The notes: a model not told the origin generated them from the letters alone. DNA of 64,000 bases from Bradyrhizobium sp. 170 (GCF_023101085.1 NZ_CP064703.1:5952001-6016000); one strand, 5' to 3'. Shown: positions 43,976-54,544, counted from the stretch's first letter. Numbers and translations are program-made.

Positions 43976-44404
43976 TCACGCCGCGGCCTTCCGCGGCGCG
44001 ACCTCCAGCTGGCCTGCGATATAGCGGCGCTCCTGCGTGAGGCCGCCGAAGCCGTAGGCATCGCCCTTGACCTCGTCGACATGGGCGTAGCTTTCCTCAT
44101 GCAGCGGCCCGAGCAGCTCGCCCATGCGCTGGAATAAAGCGGCGAGATAGGCCGCCTTCTCGTCCTTGGTGTTGGTGCCCTCGCTGACGTGAACGTCGAG
44201 CCAGAAGCTGGCGAGGCTCTGCTCGGCGAGCGATTGGCCACCGGCGAACCAGTCGGCTGCATCGACCGATTTCACGATGATTGCGGTGACCTTGGGATCC
44301 TTGCGCAGGATTTTTGCGGTGAGATCGCTGACGGCGGACGCAATCTCGGCCTTCAGCGACGGCGCCTTGCGGACGCTGGAATAGGTGACGGTGATGAGAG
44401 GCAT
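43976..44404 (-). CDS. Tautomerase family protein (second)
   Basis: 142 residues from ATG 44404 (GGAGAACG before it). MPLITVTYSSVRKAPSLKAE gives the N-terminal Pro2; LTAKILRKDPKVTAIIVKSV, and FWLDVHVSEGTNTKDEKAAY complete the fold, with a C-terminal extension of about 40 residues. Divergent from the LysR gene at 44522. Confidence 0.82.
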   Translation of the reverse strand: MPLITVTYSSVRKAPSLKAEIASAVSDLTAKILRKDPKVTAIIVKSVDAADWFAGGQSLAEQSLASFWLDVHVSEGTNTKDEKAAYLAALFQRMGELLGPLHEESYAHVDEVKGDAYGFGGLTQERRYIAGQLEVAPRKAAA

Positions 44405-44521
44405 GGTCGTTCTCCTTGAGAGGTGTGCGCTGGTTTCGCGCTCCCCTTTACCTAGACCTGCGGCCATCATTTTGGTATCTTATCTCTATTCATAGCAGTG
44501 ATAACCGATGATGATGATGAC

Positions 44522-45376
44522 ATGAGCACGCTGGATATCGATACGGTGCAGGCGTTCCTGCTGGTTGCCGAACTGCAAAGCTTCACCCGCGCCGCCGAGG
44601 CGCTGGGCACGACGCAAGCCTCCGTCAGCATGAAGCTGCAGCGGCTGGAGAGCGTCGTCGGCAAGCGGCTGGTCGAGCGCTCGCCGCGGGCGGTCGCGCT
44701 GACTGCTGGGGGCGCAGCGTTCCTGACCAACGCCCGCGCGCTGATGGAAGCCCATGACCGCGCGCTGTCGGGCGAGACGTCCACGCGCCAGCAATTGTCG
44801 CTCGGGATCTCCGATCACGCCGCAGGACCGGAACTGGTGCCGCTGCTCGAACGGCTGCACGCGATGTCGTCGCAACTGGCGCTTTCCGTGACGATCGGAT
44901 TTTCGCGCGCGATGCTGGATGCCTACGATGCCGGCGAACTCGACGCCGTGGTGGTGCGGCAGGAAGGCAGCCGCCGCGGCGGCGAGAAGCTGACGGAAGA
45001 CGCCTTCGGCTGGTTCGCCGCCAAGCGCCTCGTCTGGCGCCGCGGCGAGACGCTGCCGCTGGCGACGTTGGCGCCGCCCTGCGGTGTGCGCGCGCTCGCC
45101 GTCCGCGCCCTCGACAAGGCCGGCATCGCCTGGACCGAGCGTTTTGTGGGCGGTGGCGTCACCGCCGTGGTCGCAGCCGCATTGGCCGGCCTTGCGGTAG
45201 CGCCGCTGGCCCGGCGGATCGCGCCGCCAGGCCTGGTCGACATCGGGCCGGCCGAAGGGCTGCCGCGGCTTTCTTCCTCGAAGGTGACGCTGCACTCGAA
45301 GGTCAGCGACCCCGCCAAGCTCGCAGCGTTGCGGACGCTGGCGGCGACGTTCAAGAGCGTGGTTGCCTCGGCGTAA
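44522..45376 (+). CDS. LysR family regulator of the second tautomerase
   Basis: 284 residues from ATG 44522. Winged helix: FLLVAELQSFTRAAEALGTT then QASVSMKLQRLESVVGKRLV. The effector domain is short but complete. With the preceding three genes it forms a mirror-image arrangement of two LysR/tautomerase modules. Confidence 0.88.
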   Translation: MSTLDIDTVQAFLLVAELQSFTRAAEALGTTQASVSMKLQRLESVVGKRLVERSPRAVALTAGGAAFLTNARALMEAHDRALSGETSTRQQLSLGISDHAAGPELVPLLERLHAMSSQLALSVTIGFSRAMLDAYDAGELDAVVVRQEGSRRGGEKLTEDAFGWFAAKRLVWRRGETLPLATLAPPCGVRALAVRALDKAGIAWTERFVGGGVTAVVAAALAGLAVAPLARRIAPPGLVDIGPAEGLPRLSSSKVTLHSKVSDPAKLAALRTLAATFKSVVASA

Positions 45377-45409
45377 CGGTCCGTTTCGCCGGCGTAACGT
45401 ACCGTTTCG
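45369..45409. repeat. Two 20-bp tandem units at the LysR 3' end
   Basis: CGGCGTAACGgtCCGTTTCG and CGGCGTAACGtaCCGTTTCG, one base apart, differing at two positions. The first includes the stop codon of the LysR gene. Confidence 0.7.
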
Positions 45410-45478
45410 TTAAAAAGTCCGATTTTTCAGGAACCAATTGGCGCCTTGTGCGTTTGCGCCTCTTAAACGGGCAGTCGG

Positions 45479-47002
45479 ATGTTCACGAAAGATCAGCAAC
45501 AGCAAAGGGATCTATACGAATCCGAACGTAATTTCCGACTCCTGGTTGAAGGCGTTGCCGACTACGCGCTGTACATGCTGGATCCGACCGGGGTGGTGAC
45601 GAGTTGGAATATCGGCGGCCAGCGGATCAAGGGTTACACGCCCAACGAAATCATCGGGCAACATTTTTCCCGCTTCTATACCGAAGTCGACCGCGCCAAC
45701 GGCAAGCCGCTCCGCGCCCTGTCCATTGCCCGGGAACAGGGCCGGTACGAGGAGGAAGGCTGGCGGGTCCGCAAGGACGGCACTTTCTTCTGGGCCAGCG
45801 TCATCATCGATCCCATCCGCGAGGACGGCAAGCTCGTCGGCTTCGCCAAGATCACCCGCGACATTACCGAGCGCCGCGAAGCCCAGCTCCAGCTCGAGCA
45901 GATGCACCAGCAGCTTGCGGAATCGCAGAAGCTCGACGCGCTCGGCCAGCTGACCGGCGGCGTGGCGCATGATTTCAACAATCTCCTGATGATCATCAGC
46001 GGCAGTCTTCACACGCTGAGGAAAGCGGTGGGCAACGATCCCAAGTGCCAGCGGGCGCTGTCGGCGATCGGAGGGGCAACCAAGCGTGGCGCCTCCCTCA
46101 CCAGCCAGTTGTTGACGTTCGCACGGCGGCAGAGCGTCAATCCGCAGGCGGTCGACGTCGCCGAACGCATCGATGCGGTGCGCGAAGTGCTCAACACCGG
46201 CGTCGGCAGCGCGGTGACGATGCAATTCGACGTAGCCCGGGACGTCTGGCCGGTCATGGTCGACGTCGCCGAGTTTGAGACGGCGCTGGTCAATCTCGTC
46301 GTCAACGCGCGCGACGCCATGACCGGCGGCGGCGTCATCACGATATCGGCGCGTAACGACACGCTCAGGGACGAGGTCAACGCCGGCGAATATGTCGCCA
46401 TTACCGTCGAAGACACCGGCGCCGGCATCGCGCCCGATATTCTCAGCAAGATTTTCGATCCCTTCTTCACCACCAAGCCGATCGGCAAGGGCACTGGTTT
46501 GGGGCTGTCGCAGGTTCACGGCTTCGCGCATCAGGCCGGCGGAACGGTCAAGGTGGCGAGCGAGCTCGGCAAGGGCACCAGGATCACGATCCTGCTGCCG
46601 CGAAAGGAAGCCGCTCCCGCGGCGGAAGACGTCAATGCGGCCCAAACCGGCGGCAGCGGCACCGTGCTGCTGGTGGAGGACAATCCGGATGTCGCAACCG
46701 TCAGCAGCGGCCTGCTCGAACAGCTCGGCTACACCGTCCGCCGGGTGGCGAACGCCGAAGCGGCGTTGCGCGAAATCGAACTCGACGGAATAGATCTCGT
46801 CTTCTCCGACATCGTAATGCCCGGCAAAATGGACGGGCTCAGTCTCGCGCGCCACCTGAAGGCTGTGCGGCCCGGACTGCCGATCCTCCTGACCAGCGGC
46901 TACAGCGATGCCGCACTGAACGTGCGCGGCGATTTTCCCATTCTGCGCAAGCCCTACGAAATCCACGAACTCAGCCAGGCGATCGCGAAACTGCCGCGGT
47001 GA
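45479..47002 (+). CDS. PAS-containing hybrid sensor histidine kinase
   Basis: 507 residues. One PAS domain (about 15-135: [33 protein letters not shown]), a HisKA region with the phospho-acceptor H164 ([11 protein letters not shown]), an ATPase domain ([35 protein letters not shown]) and a C-terminal receiver (about 390-505) with Asp in VFSDIVMPG and the conserved Lys in LRKPYE. No membrane segment, so it is cytoplasmic; the signal is unknown. Confidence 0.92.
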   Translation: MFTKDQQQQRDLYESERNFRLLVEGVADYALYMLDPTGVVTSWNIGGQRIKGYTPNEIIGQHFSRFYTEVDRANGKPLRALSIAREQGRYEEEGWRVRKDGTFFWASVIIDPIREDGKLVGFAKITRDITERREAQLQLEQMHQQLAESQKLDALGQLTGGVAHDFNNLLMIISGSLHTLRKAVGNDPKCQRALSAIGGATKRGASLTSQLLTFARRQSVNPQAVDVAERIDAVREVLNTGVGSAVTMQFDVARDVWPVMVDVAEFETALVNLVVNARDAMTGGGVITISARNDTLRDEVNAGEYVAITVEDTGAGIAPDILSKIFDPFFTTKPIGKGTGLGLSQVHGFAHQAGGTVKVASELGKGTRITILLPRKEAAPAAEDVNAAQTGGSGTVLLVEDNPDVATVSSGLLEQLGYTVRRVANAEAALREIELDGIDLVFSDIVMPGKMDGLSLARHLKAVRPGLPILLTSGYSDAALNVRGDFPILRKPYEIHELSQAIAKLPR

Positions 47003-47075
47003 CGATGCTGGGCCCGCTCGCTGTCCGCAGGCTTGGCTGCGATGCGCCAATAGGTCAGCCCGGCCGCAAATCCGG

Positions 47076-47429
47076 CTAAAGCGAAAAATCCGGCGGCGGG
47101 GAAGAAAAAAACGATTGAAATGCGATAGCTTGGCTCAATGCCCCCACCGCGCCGCCAGCGAAGCCAAAGAACAATGCAGAGCGTATCCGAGATACCTCAC
47201 TTATCCAGACAACAAGAGCAGCCGGAATTGCGGTCAGCAAGCAAGTGAAGACGAGGATTACAGGGAGAAAAATCAGACTTGCGATGAAGTCCACCCTGGT
47301 AACCGTCATCGAGCGCGCGCCGGTCGCGGTTACGAAGAGCAACAGCCCGAGCACGTAGATTGCGGCAGTTGCTGTTCCGCATGCGGCGAGCCATCCTTTG
47401 ATCGCGCTGGATCGGGTACTGGAGCGCAT
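47076..47429 (-). CDS. Small membrane protein, C-terminus probably frameshifted
   Basis: 117 residues from ATG 47429 (GAGGGTGAG ribosome site). Three hydrophobic helices: TATAAIYVLGLLLFVTAT, FIASLIFLPVILVFTCLL, ALFFGFAGGAVGALSQAIAF. After a T7 run on the coding strand (47105-47111) it ends FSSPPPDFSL. In another frame FFPAAGFFALAGFAAGLTYW, then RIAAKPA, gives a much more natural final helix, so a one-base slip in the run is likely. Function unknown. Confidence 0.6.
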   Translation of the reverse strand: MRSSTRSSAIKGWLAACGTATAAIYVLGLLLFVTATGARSMTVTRVDFIASLIFLPVILVFTCLLTAIPAALVVWISEVSRIRSALFFGFAGGAVGALSQAIAFQSFFSSPPPDFSL

Positions 47430-47439
47430 CTCACCCTCC

Positions 47440-48876
47440 TCACAAGATCGCCTCGAACGCGCTGCGCAGCGTTTCGTGCCGGAACACGAAGCCGTTGCTG
47501 AGCGCCTTGTTCGGCAAGACGCGCTGGCCGCCCAACAGCAATTCATCGGCGAAGTCACCGCCGACGCGGCGCAGCAGCGCGCCGGGAATGCGGAACACCG
47601 CCGGCCGGTGCAAGCGGCGGCCGAGTTCTTCGGTGAATTTCAGATTGGTGACCGGGATCGGCGCGGTGGCGTTGATCGGCCCTGCCAGTTCAGGTTTTGC
47701 GATCACATGCGCGATCAGGCGGATCAGATCGTCGCGCTCGATCCAGGACATCCACTGCCGGCCCGAACCGAGCGGCCCGCCAAGGCCGAATTCGAACGGC
47801 GTCAGCATCCGCGTGATGAAGCCGCCATCGGTGCCGATCACGAGGCCGATCCGCAGACAGACCACGCGCACGCCATGCTCTTCCGCCGGACGCGCCGCGT
47901 TCTCCCAGGCGTCGCAGAGTTCGTGGCTGAAGCAGGCGTGTGATTTTGCCGACTCCGTCAGCACCTGATCCTGCCAGAGCCCATACCAGCCAATGGCCGA
48001 ACCGCTCACCAGCACGGCCGGCTTGCGTTCGAGCCGCGCGATCAGCTTGACGATGTCGCCGGTCATGTTGATCCGGGAGTCGAGGATTTTTCGACGCTTG
48101 GCGTCGGTCCACAGCCCGTTGCCGATCGGCTCGCCTGCGAGATTCACGATGACGTCGATGCTGGTATCCGCCGGAAGCTGATCGAGGCTCGTGATCAGCG
48201 TGATCGGCGGCGGCAGCATCTCGGCCTTCGCCGGATTGCGCACCAGCGCGATGACCTGATGCCCCGCCCCGCTCAAGCCTGCGACCAGGCGGCTGCCGAT
48301 GAAGCCGGTGGCGCCGGTCACCAGCACGGTCTGCCGTGCGGGCAGTTTTTCGACCAGGCTCGCCGCAGGCGCGCTGGTCATGCGCGAAAGGCGCTTCGAC
48401 GCGGTGAAATCGCGCAGGCCACACAGCGCGGCGCCCGCGGCTGCCGCCGCCGCGATCAGGCTGAGCCAACCCGTGTAAGCCGATGTGACAGCGGTCGGCT
48501 GCCCTGCCCAGCCGATCAGGACCGGCAGCAGCAGCACCAGAATGGCGCCGTAGTTGATCGCGAGGAGCGTGTGATTGATGCGTTCGCTGGCCGGCAGTTT
48601 CCGGCTCATGTCCTCCTCGACGAAATCCATCAGCGTGATGACGATTTCCGCGACGAGAACGGCGATGATCAGCATCGCGAGGATGCCGTGCACTTCCAGC
48701 CAGCCCAGCACCAGGAACAGCAGCGCATAAAGCATGTTGCGCAGCGCATGGAGTTGGAGCTCGTAGCGCTGCGAGGGACGCCATGCGAGCCGCTCCGTCA
48801 GCTCATGGTGATAGAACGTGTCGAACACGCCCATCACGACCTGAATGGCGATCAGGATCCAAAGCAGCGACGTCAT
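47440..48876 (-). CDS. TIGR01777-type epimerase with membrane domain
   Basis: 478 residues. Residues about 1-165 hold four or more membrane helices and a polar loop (FYHHELTERLAW). From about 183 the SDR fold begins with VLVTGATGFIGSRLVAGL, and VIVNLAGEPIG, LVSGSAIGWYG and CLRIGLVIG follow, as in TIGR01777 NAD(P)-dependent epimerase-like proteins. The gene overlaps the DUF4166 gene upstream by 4 bases. Such pairs are probably linked to envelope or cofactor chemistry; the substrate is unknown. Confidence 0.85.
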   Translation of the reverse strand: MTSLLWILIAIQVVMGVFDTFYHHELTERLAWRPSQRYELQLHALRNMLYALLFLVLGWLEVHGILAMLIIAVLVAEIVITLMDFVEEDMSRKLPASERINHTLLAINYGAILVLLLPVLIGWAGQPTAVTSAYTGWLSLIAAAAAAGAALCGLRDFTASKRLSRMTSAPAASLVEKLPARQTVLVTGATGFIGSRLVAGLSGAGHQVIALVRNPAKAEMLPPPITLITSLDQLPADTSIDVIVNLAGEPIGNGLWTDAKRRKILDSRINMTGDIVKLIARLERKPAVLVSGSAIGWYGLWQDQVLTESAKSHACFSHELCDAWENAARPAEEHGVRVVCLRIGLVIGTDGGFITRMLTPFEFGLGGPLGSGRQWMSWIERDDLIRLIAHVIAKPELAGPINATAPIPVTNLKFTEELGRRLHRPAVFRIPGALLRRVGGDFADELLLGGQRVLPNKALSNGFVFRHETLRSAFEAIL

Positions 48877-49538
48877 GATGCGGCCTCCCGGAACACGGCG
48901 GATTGACGACTGAGTTTGCCGAAGCGCGGATGATCGATCTCCAGCGTGAAGCGGAACGTGCCGCCGCCGAGATCGGAATGGATCACGGTGAGATCGCCGG
49001 GCGTGAACCGCATCGGCAGCGGCAATCTCAACGGCCCGATCTGCAGGGAATAGCCGACGCTGCGAAACACCAGGGCTTCATGCTCGACCGATATCCGCAA
49101 CGCCATGCTGACGCCGTAACCGACATATTCCTCGAGCCCGGTCGGCCCGGCGAAACGTTTCGCGGAGTGAATGACCTGCGGAAAGCCGTTGCTGCGCGCG
49201 CAGATCCGGGTCCAGATCTGGCCGCCGCTCGCCGCATCCTCGGTCACTGTCACGACCATCGGGACACCGGTCTCGGCGCCGGTCGGCAACGGCCCGCCGA
49301 TGACACGCGCGAGCTGCGCCAGCCACCAGCCGGCGCGGCTAAAACTCGCCTCCTCGACCGTGCCGACATAGACGACGGTCTCGCCATCGGCGAAGCGCTT
49401 GGAGAAGCGCCGCCAGATCGCCAGCGGCAGCCGGCCCCAATCCTCGTCGGGCAACAGATCGTGGAAGCGGCGGTCGTCGAGCAGGATGGTGTTCGAAGCG
49501 GGCGTTGCGGGAAGCCTTGGTACTCTTGTGGACGCCAT
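48873..49538 (-). CDS. DUF4166 protein
   Basis: 221 residues: LLPDEDWGRLPLAIWRRFSK, FSRAGWWLAQLARVIGGPLP, EEYVGYGVSMALRISVEHEA, and a beta-rich C-terminus. These match DUF4166, a family often encoded next to or fused with TIGR01777-type epimerases. The function is unknown. It starts the operon with the epimerase and lies 27 bases after the GbsR regulator gene. Confidence 0.8.
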   Translation of the reverse strand: MASTRVPRLPATPASNTILLDDRRFHDLLPDEDWGRLPLAIWRRFSKRFADGETVVYVGTVEEASFSRAGWWLAQLARVIGGPLPTGAETGVPMVVTVTEDAASGGQIWTRICARSNGFPQVIHSAKRFAGPTGLEEYVGYGVSMALRISVEHEALVFRSVGYSLQIGPLRLPLPMRFTPGDLTVIHSDLGGGTFRFTLEIDHPRFGKLSRQSAVFREAAS

Positions 49539-49565
49539 CGCACGCTCCTGCCCTGCCCCTCTGCC

Positions 49566-50123
49566 CTACCTGGATTTCCCCGCCGGCAAGAAGCTCACGA
49601 TCTTCTCGCCAAGCTTGATCAGCGCGACCAGCCTCGGCCGCGGCACGCCCAGCATCTGCGTGTACCAGCGGTCGACCAGTTCGGTGAAAGCCAGCATTTC
49701 CTTGAGCCGCTTAGCCGCGACCGGGCTGATGGTCGGATCATCGGCCGCATCGGAGACACAGGCGCGCAGCGCATCGACCGCGGGATCGATCTCGCGCTCC
49801 TTGCGGCGGGCGGCGATCCGCGCTGCCACTTCCCAGATGTCGGTCTCCGCCTCGAAATGATCGCGGCGGTCGCCAAGGATCGGCACACGCCGGATCAAAT
49901 TCCAGGCCAGCAATTCCTTGATGGAGTTGGAGACGTTGGATCGCGCCATGCCGAGCGTCTCGGCGATGTCTTCCGCGGTCATCGGCGCCTCGGCGAGATA
50001 CAGCAGGCCGTGGATCTGGCTGACGGAGCGGTTGACGCCCCACTCATCCCCCATGTCGCCCCAGTGCAGGATGAACCGTTCGACGACGGCAGGGAGTTTC
50101 TTCTTGTCGGTTGTTTCTGTCAT
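49566..50123 (-). CDS. GbsR/MarR family regulator
   Basis: 185 residues. RFILHWGDMGDEWGVNRSVS then QIHGLLYLAEAPMTAEDIAE and LGMARSNVSNSIKELL are the GbsR-type winged helix; a helical dimerisation part follows. It heads the operon with the DUF4166 and epimerase genes and probably regulates it. Confidence 0.85.
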   Translation of the reverse strand: MTETTDKKKLPAVVERFILHWGDMGDEWGVNRSVSQIHGLLYLAEAPMTAEDIAETLGMARSNVSNSIKELLAWNLIRRVPILGDRRDHFEAETDIWEVAARIAARRKEREIDPAVDALRACVSDAADDPTISPVAAKRLKEMLAFTELVDRWYTQMLGVPRPRLVALIKLGEKIVSFLPAGKSR

Positions 50124-50339
50124 GACAGAAATATCTGACGGAACTGTTCGAATGTCAAGCCCGTCGCCCCCGTCGGAAGCCGCGCTCTGCCTAGGCTGGG
50201 TTCCCGATATGGAACCCTGTCGAATCCGGGTTCCGCTGTTTTCCCAGTCGATCCGTTAACCCCTCAGTACCGGTCGCGTCCTAGGATTCACCGCGCGCGT
50301 TGCCGGCAACTAGGTCTGACGCGGTCATCAAGGCGAAAG

Positions 50340-52285
50340 ATGCCCCATCGAAATACCCCGGACCCGGGCGGGCCGCTGCGGCGGGTAACATCGACGGCCG
50401 TGGTCATCACCTTTGCGCTGGTCATGACGGCCTGCGTCCTGGGCGTCATGGCCTGGAAGGCGCTCGACGCCAAGAAAGCGGCGCTGGCGAGCGGCAGCTC
50501 CGAGATCCAGAACCTCGCCCATTCATTCTCCGAGCACGCTTCGCACGCTATTCAGGCCGTCGATATTGCAATGGCCGGAATGGTCGACTCGCTCAAATTC
50601 CGGGATCCGGACCCCGAACGGTTCAACGCCTATTTGGCGGACACCGCGAATACGCTGCCACAACTCCGCGGCATCGGCGTCTCCGATGCCAACGGCGCCT
50701 GGCGCTTTTCCTCGTATCCGGAGAGGCCGCGTTACAACATTTCGGACCGCGGTTATTTTGCCTATCATCGCGACACACCCGGAAAGAAGCTCCGCATCAG
50801 CGAACCGCTGCGGTCGCGGCTGGACGATCGCCCCACGATGGTGCTGTCGAAGCGCATTACCAGGCAGGATGGCAGTTTCGGCGGGGTCGTCGCCGCAGAG
50901 ATCGAGAGCGACTATTTCCACGGCTTCTACCGGACCTTTCAACTCGGCCCGGACGGCGGCATCAGCCTGATACGAAATGACGGTGTCCTCCTGCTCCGAT
51001 GGCCGTCGTCGGACAAGGGTGCCGATCTTTCCAAGACCGACCTGTTCACCAGGCATCTCAAGCTGAGTTCCGTCGGATCCTACAAGATCAGCTCGCCGTT
51101 CGATGGCATCACAAAGCACCTCAGTTATGAGGAAACGCCGAATTACCCGGCGGTCGTCACCGTGGCGATGTCGGAAGACTGGATGCTGGCCGAATGGTGG
51201 AAGACCCTGCGGACCGATGTCATCGTTGCCGGCGTACTGCTGTGCATGATCCTCCTGCTGGCGGCGTTGCTCGCCCTGCAGTTCCATTTCCGCAGCAAAA
51301 CCGAGCGCGCACTGCGCGAGCGCGAGGCGCATTATCGCCTGCTGGCGAACAACATCGCCGACATCATCATCCTGATCGATGCCCGCAGCCTGTTGCGCTA
51401 TGTTTCGCGGTCGGCCGAGCCGGTGCTGGGATTGCGGCCGAAGGATCTTCTCGGCAAATCATGCTTCGAGCTGGTGCATCCCGACGACAGGGAGAGCGTC
51501 AAATCGGCGACTGCCCGGATCAATGGCCTCGACAGCGTCAGCACCGTCGTGTTTCGACACTATCGCGGCGACGGGACGCTGGCGTGGGTGGAAAGCAAGT
51601 TCAAGCTGGCGTCGGAAACCAGCGACCCCGCACGGACGGAGTTTCTCTGCGTCATCCGCGATGTGACCGAGCGCAAGCGGATGGAGGATGAGTTGACCCA
51701 GCTCAACCGCCGCCTCACCCAGCTCGCTGCAACCGACGGACTGACCGGGCTCACCAACCGCCGCACCTTCGACGGCTTCCTGCGGCGCGAATACGAAGCC
51801 TGCGAGGAAATTTCAGTGCTGCTGTTCGATATCGACAATTTCAAGGGCTACAACGACACCTACGGACACCAGGCCGGCGACCGTTGCCTGCAGGCGGTTG
51901 CGAAAGCCATCGGCGATGCGACCGCCAATACGTCAGGCCTGTCCGCGCGCTATGGCGGCGAGGAATTGCCGTCGTGTTGCCGAACACAACGGAAGACGAT
52001 GCCCTGAAGGTCGCCGAAGCCATCCGGCTGACGGTTCGGGCTCTGGGCATTCCGAACACGGCCTCCAGCCGCGGCTACATCACCATCAGCGCGGGCGTCG
52101 CCGCCAAAAGCCGCTCGACGCTCGACGAGGCCGCGCTGGTGGGAGAAGCCGACACCGCGCTCTATGAGGCCAAGCGTCTCGGCCGCAATCGCAGCATCGT
52201 TTATTCCTCCCTCGACCTGCAATATGTCGAGAGCGCCCCCATCCAGCCCGATGGCGAGTTCGCACCGGGCGAACGGACGCATTAG
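50340..52285 (+). pseudogene. Membrane diguanylate cyclase with a frameshift at the GGEEF motif
   Basis: The first frame gives 555 residues: membrane helix about 15-38, a periplasmic dCACHE-like sensor (GIGVSDANGAWRFSSYPERP, SDRGYFAYHRDTPGKKL), second helix about 298-322, a PAS domain, then GGDEF (LAATDGLTGLTNRRTFDGFL, LFDIDNFKGYND) up to RYGGEE. There the frame shifts: one base missing near 51966 turns the expected F-A-V-V-L into L-P-S. The remaining domain (AVVLPNTTEDDALKVAEAIR ... GEADTALYEAKRLGRNRSIV) continues in the next frame to 52285. As read, the enzyme lacks the end of its active-site loop. Confidence 0.85.
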
Positions 52286-52432
52286 AAGTTTCCAACCGAG
52301 TGCCAGACCGAGCAGCTGTTGGAGTTGGCCGAGCGTATCGCCAGCCCGACTCAAATTAGGAAAGGAGCCCTCGCAGAGGGTGTCCGCTGATTTAAGCTGA
52401 CATTCGCAGCATGATGTTCGTTTTGTCGTGTA

Positions 52433-52651
52433 CTAGGGCCGCTTGCGCACGCCAGTGGAAACGGTCTCGCGTGCAGGCACCGGGGTGCAGGTCGTGAGTA
52501 CGAGCGCAAACCGGCTGCACCGCCAGTCAGCGCCGAGCGCGGCGCTGGTGGGTGACGTCAAGTTGACCGACAGTAATGCCGCAACGCAGGCAAACATCAC
52601 GTACGCCGCGATCAGCACCGCTCCCTTGTGGGTCCTTGGGTGGGAAATCAT
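52433..52651 (-). CDS. Small exported or membrane-anchored protein
   Basis: 72 residues; AGGAG before ATG 52651. One hydrophobic helix (GAVLIAAYVMFACVAALLSV) and a short outer part with DWRCSRFALVLTTCTPVPAR; the W-x-C-S-R and T-T-C pattern recurs in small Bradyrhizobium proteins (recall). Function unknown. Confidence 0.55.
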   Translation of the reverse strand: MISHPRTHKGAVLIAAYVMFACVAALLSVNLTSPTSAALGADWRCSRFALVLTTCTPVPARETVSTGVRKRP

Positions 52652-52686
52652 GGCCTTGGCTCCTGTACAACGGCCCCCTTGTGATT

Positions 52687-54072
52687 CTAATTCACATCCT
52701 GACCCACATTTTTCGCTGGTGGCCCGAAGGCGTGCGCGATTGCTGGCACTGGATCAGCGCCGCAGCCGGACTCGCGCACCGAAGCAAACAGCATCTTTAT
52801 TCGATCACCTCGTCGGCACGAGGCGAGCAGCGTGGGCGGAATGTCAACGCCGAGCGCCTTGGCTGTCTTCAGATTGATGACCAGATCAAACTTGGTTGGC
52901 TGCTCGACGGGCAGGTCGGCGGGCTTCGTGTGCGGCTGCTGCCCGCGTTTGCTCTTGATCGAGTTCAGCAGCGTCGCCGCCACGATCATCACCAGGACGC
53001 CACCAACACTGAGCGCGATCTGCATCATCAGCCCGTCCGAGATGTCGAGCAGCGCCAGGTGGCTGGCCAGCGTCAGCAGAACGCCGAGGCAGTAGGTTGG
53101 CAGCGAGTTCTGGCCACAGAGAATGGCGCCGCGCATCACCGCCGTCGTCAGCCCTCGCCAATTGCGAGGCACGAACCATGCCGCCAAAACCGCAAGGGCC
53201 AAAAAATGCAGCAGTCGCAATGGATCGAGATTCGATTTGTCCATCGGGTAAAACAGCGTCAGCAGCGCCTGCGGGACCAGCGCTTCCAGCGGTTTGATGC
53301 TGCAGCTCAATGCGATGATGAGGCTGAACACCAGATAGAGAACGGCAGGCACAAGCACGGTGCGTGAGGTCACCCACGGTCGGAATCTCTTGCCTTCGAT
53401 GATCCACCACGCGCCAAGCACGAGCGGCAGTTGCCAGGCTAGCGGATTGAAGAACCAGTGGCTGTTCGGCCACGCCGGGATGGTCCAGCCGAAGACGTGC
53501 ACCAGGGTGTAAAGCAACAGCGACGCGCCGAGCGTTGCGTTCGGCGCTCGCAGCAGTAGCCAGAGCAGCGGCGCGAACAGAAGGTGATAAAGCACGAAGA
53601 GCGGCAAGATGTCGGTGTTGACCGGGCGGTATTGCAGGATCGCCGCGTGCGCGAGCGTCACGCCCGGCTGATCCAACAGAATGCGCGTATTGCTCTCATC
53701 GGCAAGACGGCCGCCGCCTGCGAGGTGAACCACGACGGCGCAGGCGAGCGTGAGCAGCAGAAATGCGACATAAATATCCCAGCTTCGCCACAGCGTCCGG
53801 CCGATCACGCCGGTCCAGCCCCCGCTCTGCCGTGCCTTGCCGTAGGACAGCGCGCAGGTCACACCCGAAAGAAACATGAATACTTCCGCGGCATCGCTGA
53901 AGCCGTAGTTGCGCAGGGTTAGCCAGCTCCCGATGTTGTTGGGGACATGGTCAAGAAAGATGCACCAGAGCGCGATGCCGCGGCAGGCATCAATGCGCAG
54001 ATCGCGGCCGTAGCCTTTCAGCTCCGGCAGCGCGCCTGCCAATGGCTTCGGGGGAGCAGTTCGATCAAGCAT
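52687..54072 (-). CDS. opgC: OpgC-like membrane protein with a foreign C-terminal tail
   Basis: 461 residues from ATG 54072. About ten membrane helices starting at [20 protein letters not shown], with [20 protein letters not shown], the signature of OpgC acyltransferases that succinylate periplasmic glucans. OpgC proteins end near 385-390. Here the frame goes on from 52905 with [20 protein letters not shown] then PPTLLA, the typical end of Hyphomicrobiales ABC substrate-binding proteins, frameshifted at its last codons, then about 40 residues of non-family sequence. The gene lost its own stop through a nearby rearrangement. Confidence 0.8.
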   Translation of the reverse strand: MLDRTAPPKPLAGALPELKGYGRDLRIDACRGIALWCIFLDHVPNNIGSWLTLRNYGFSDAAEVFMFLSGVTCALSYGKARQSGGWTGVIGRTLWRSWDIYVAFLLLTLACAVVVHLAGGGRLADESNTRILLDQPGVTLAHAAILQYRPVNTDILPLFVLYHLLFAPLLWLLLRAPNATLGASLLLYTLVHVFGWTIPAWPNSHWFFNPLAWQLPLVLGAWWIIEGKRFRPWVTSRTVLVPAVLYLVFSLIIALSCSIKPLEALVPQALLTLFYPMDKSNLDPLRLLHFLALAVLAAWFVPRNWRGLTTAVMRGAILCGQNSLPTYCLGVLLTLASHLALLDISDGLMMQIALSVGGVLVMIVAATLLNSIKSKRGQQPHTKPADLPVEQPTKFDLVINLKTAKALGVDIPPTLLASCRRGDRIKMLFASVRESGCGADPVPAIAHAFGPPAKNVGQDVN

Positions 54073-54544
54073 ATGGTTCCCCGTCCGGCGTCCAAGCACG
54101 TTTCAAGAGGGACCGAATCTGACGAAAAACATCAGCCGCGCCGAACCCGGCCGCGAATTATAGCGACGCCTCGTAGAACCCCTTGGCGCGGGAGGCTGTC
54201 GGTTGACGATTATCATTCAACGGCACAGCGGGTAAATCAGCCGGAGGTCCTCACAGAGGGGTTCCTAGGTCCTATGATCAAGGTACCGCACTCTGAATCC
54301 CATGACTCTCGTGGTCCGCACTCGCTTTTTCGACGTCCTGTGAGCTGATTACAATTACAGCACACAGCGGCATTCGACTTCTATCTTGAGTGCCTAACCG
54401 TGAACCGCTGGTTGGGCCAGGGATGAAGAATGAACGGTTTCGGGGCCAGTCTTCCCGCCAGCCTCTTCCTCGCCAAAGACCCAAAGGTGGGTGTATGATT
54501 TCTTCAATTGGATCTCCGTGCCATGGGATGACGGAGAGCTTTTC
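54073..54544. other. Divergent promoter region between opgC-like and response regulator genes
   Basis: About 470 bases without a supported gene. It must carry the promoters of both flanking genes; no consensus operator was recognised. Confidence 0.35.

Noticed and set aside
44486..47050. Long minus-strand frames (269 and 512 aa) over the LysR and hybrid kinase genes
   Set aside because: Long antisense frames are expected in GC-rich coding DNA; the plus-strand proteins carry the conserved motifs.
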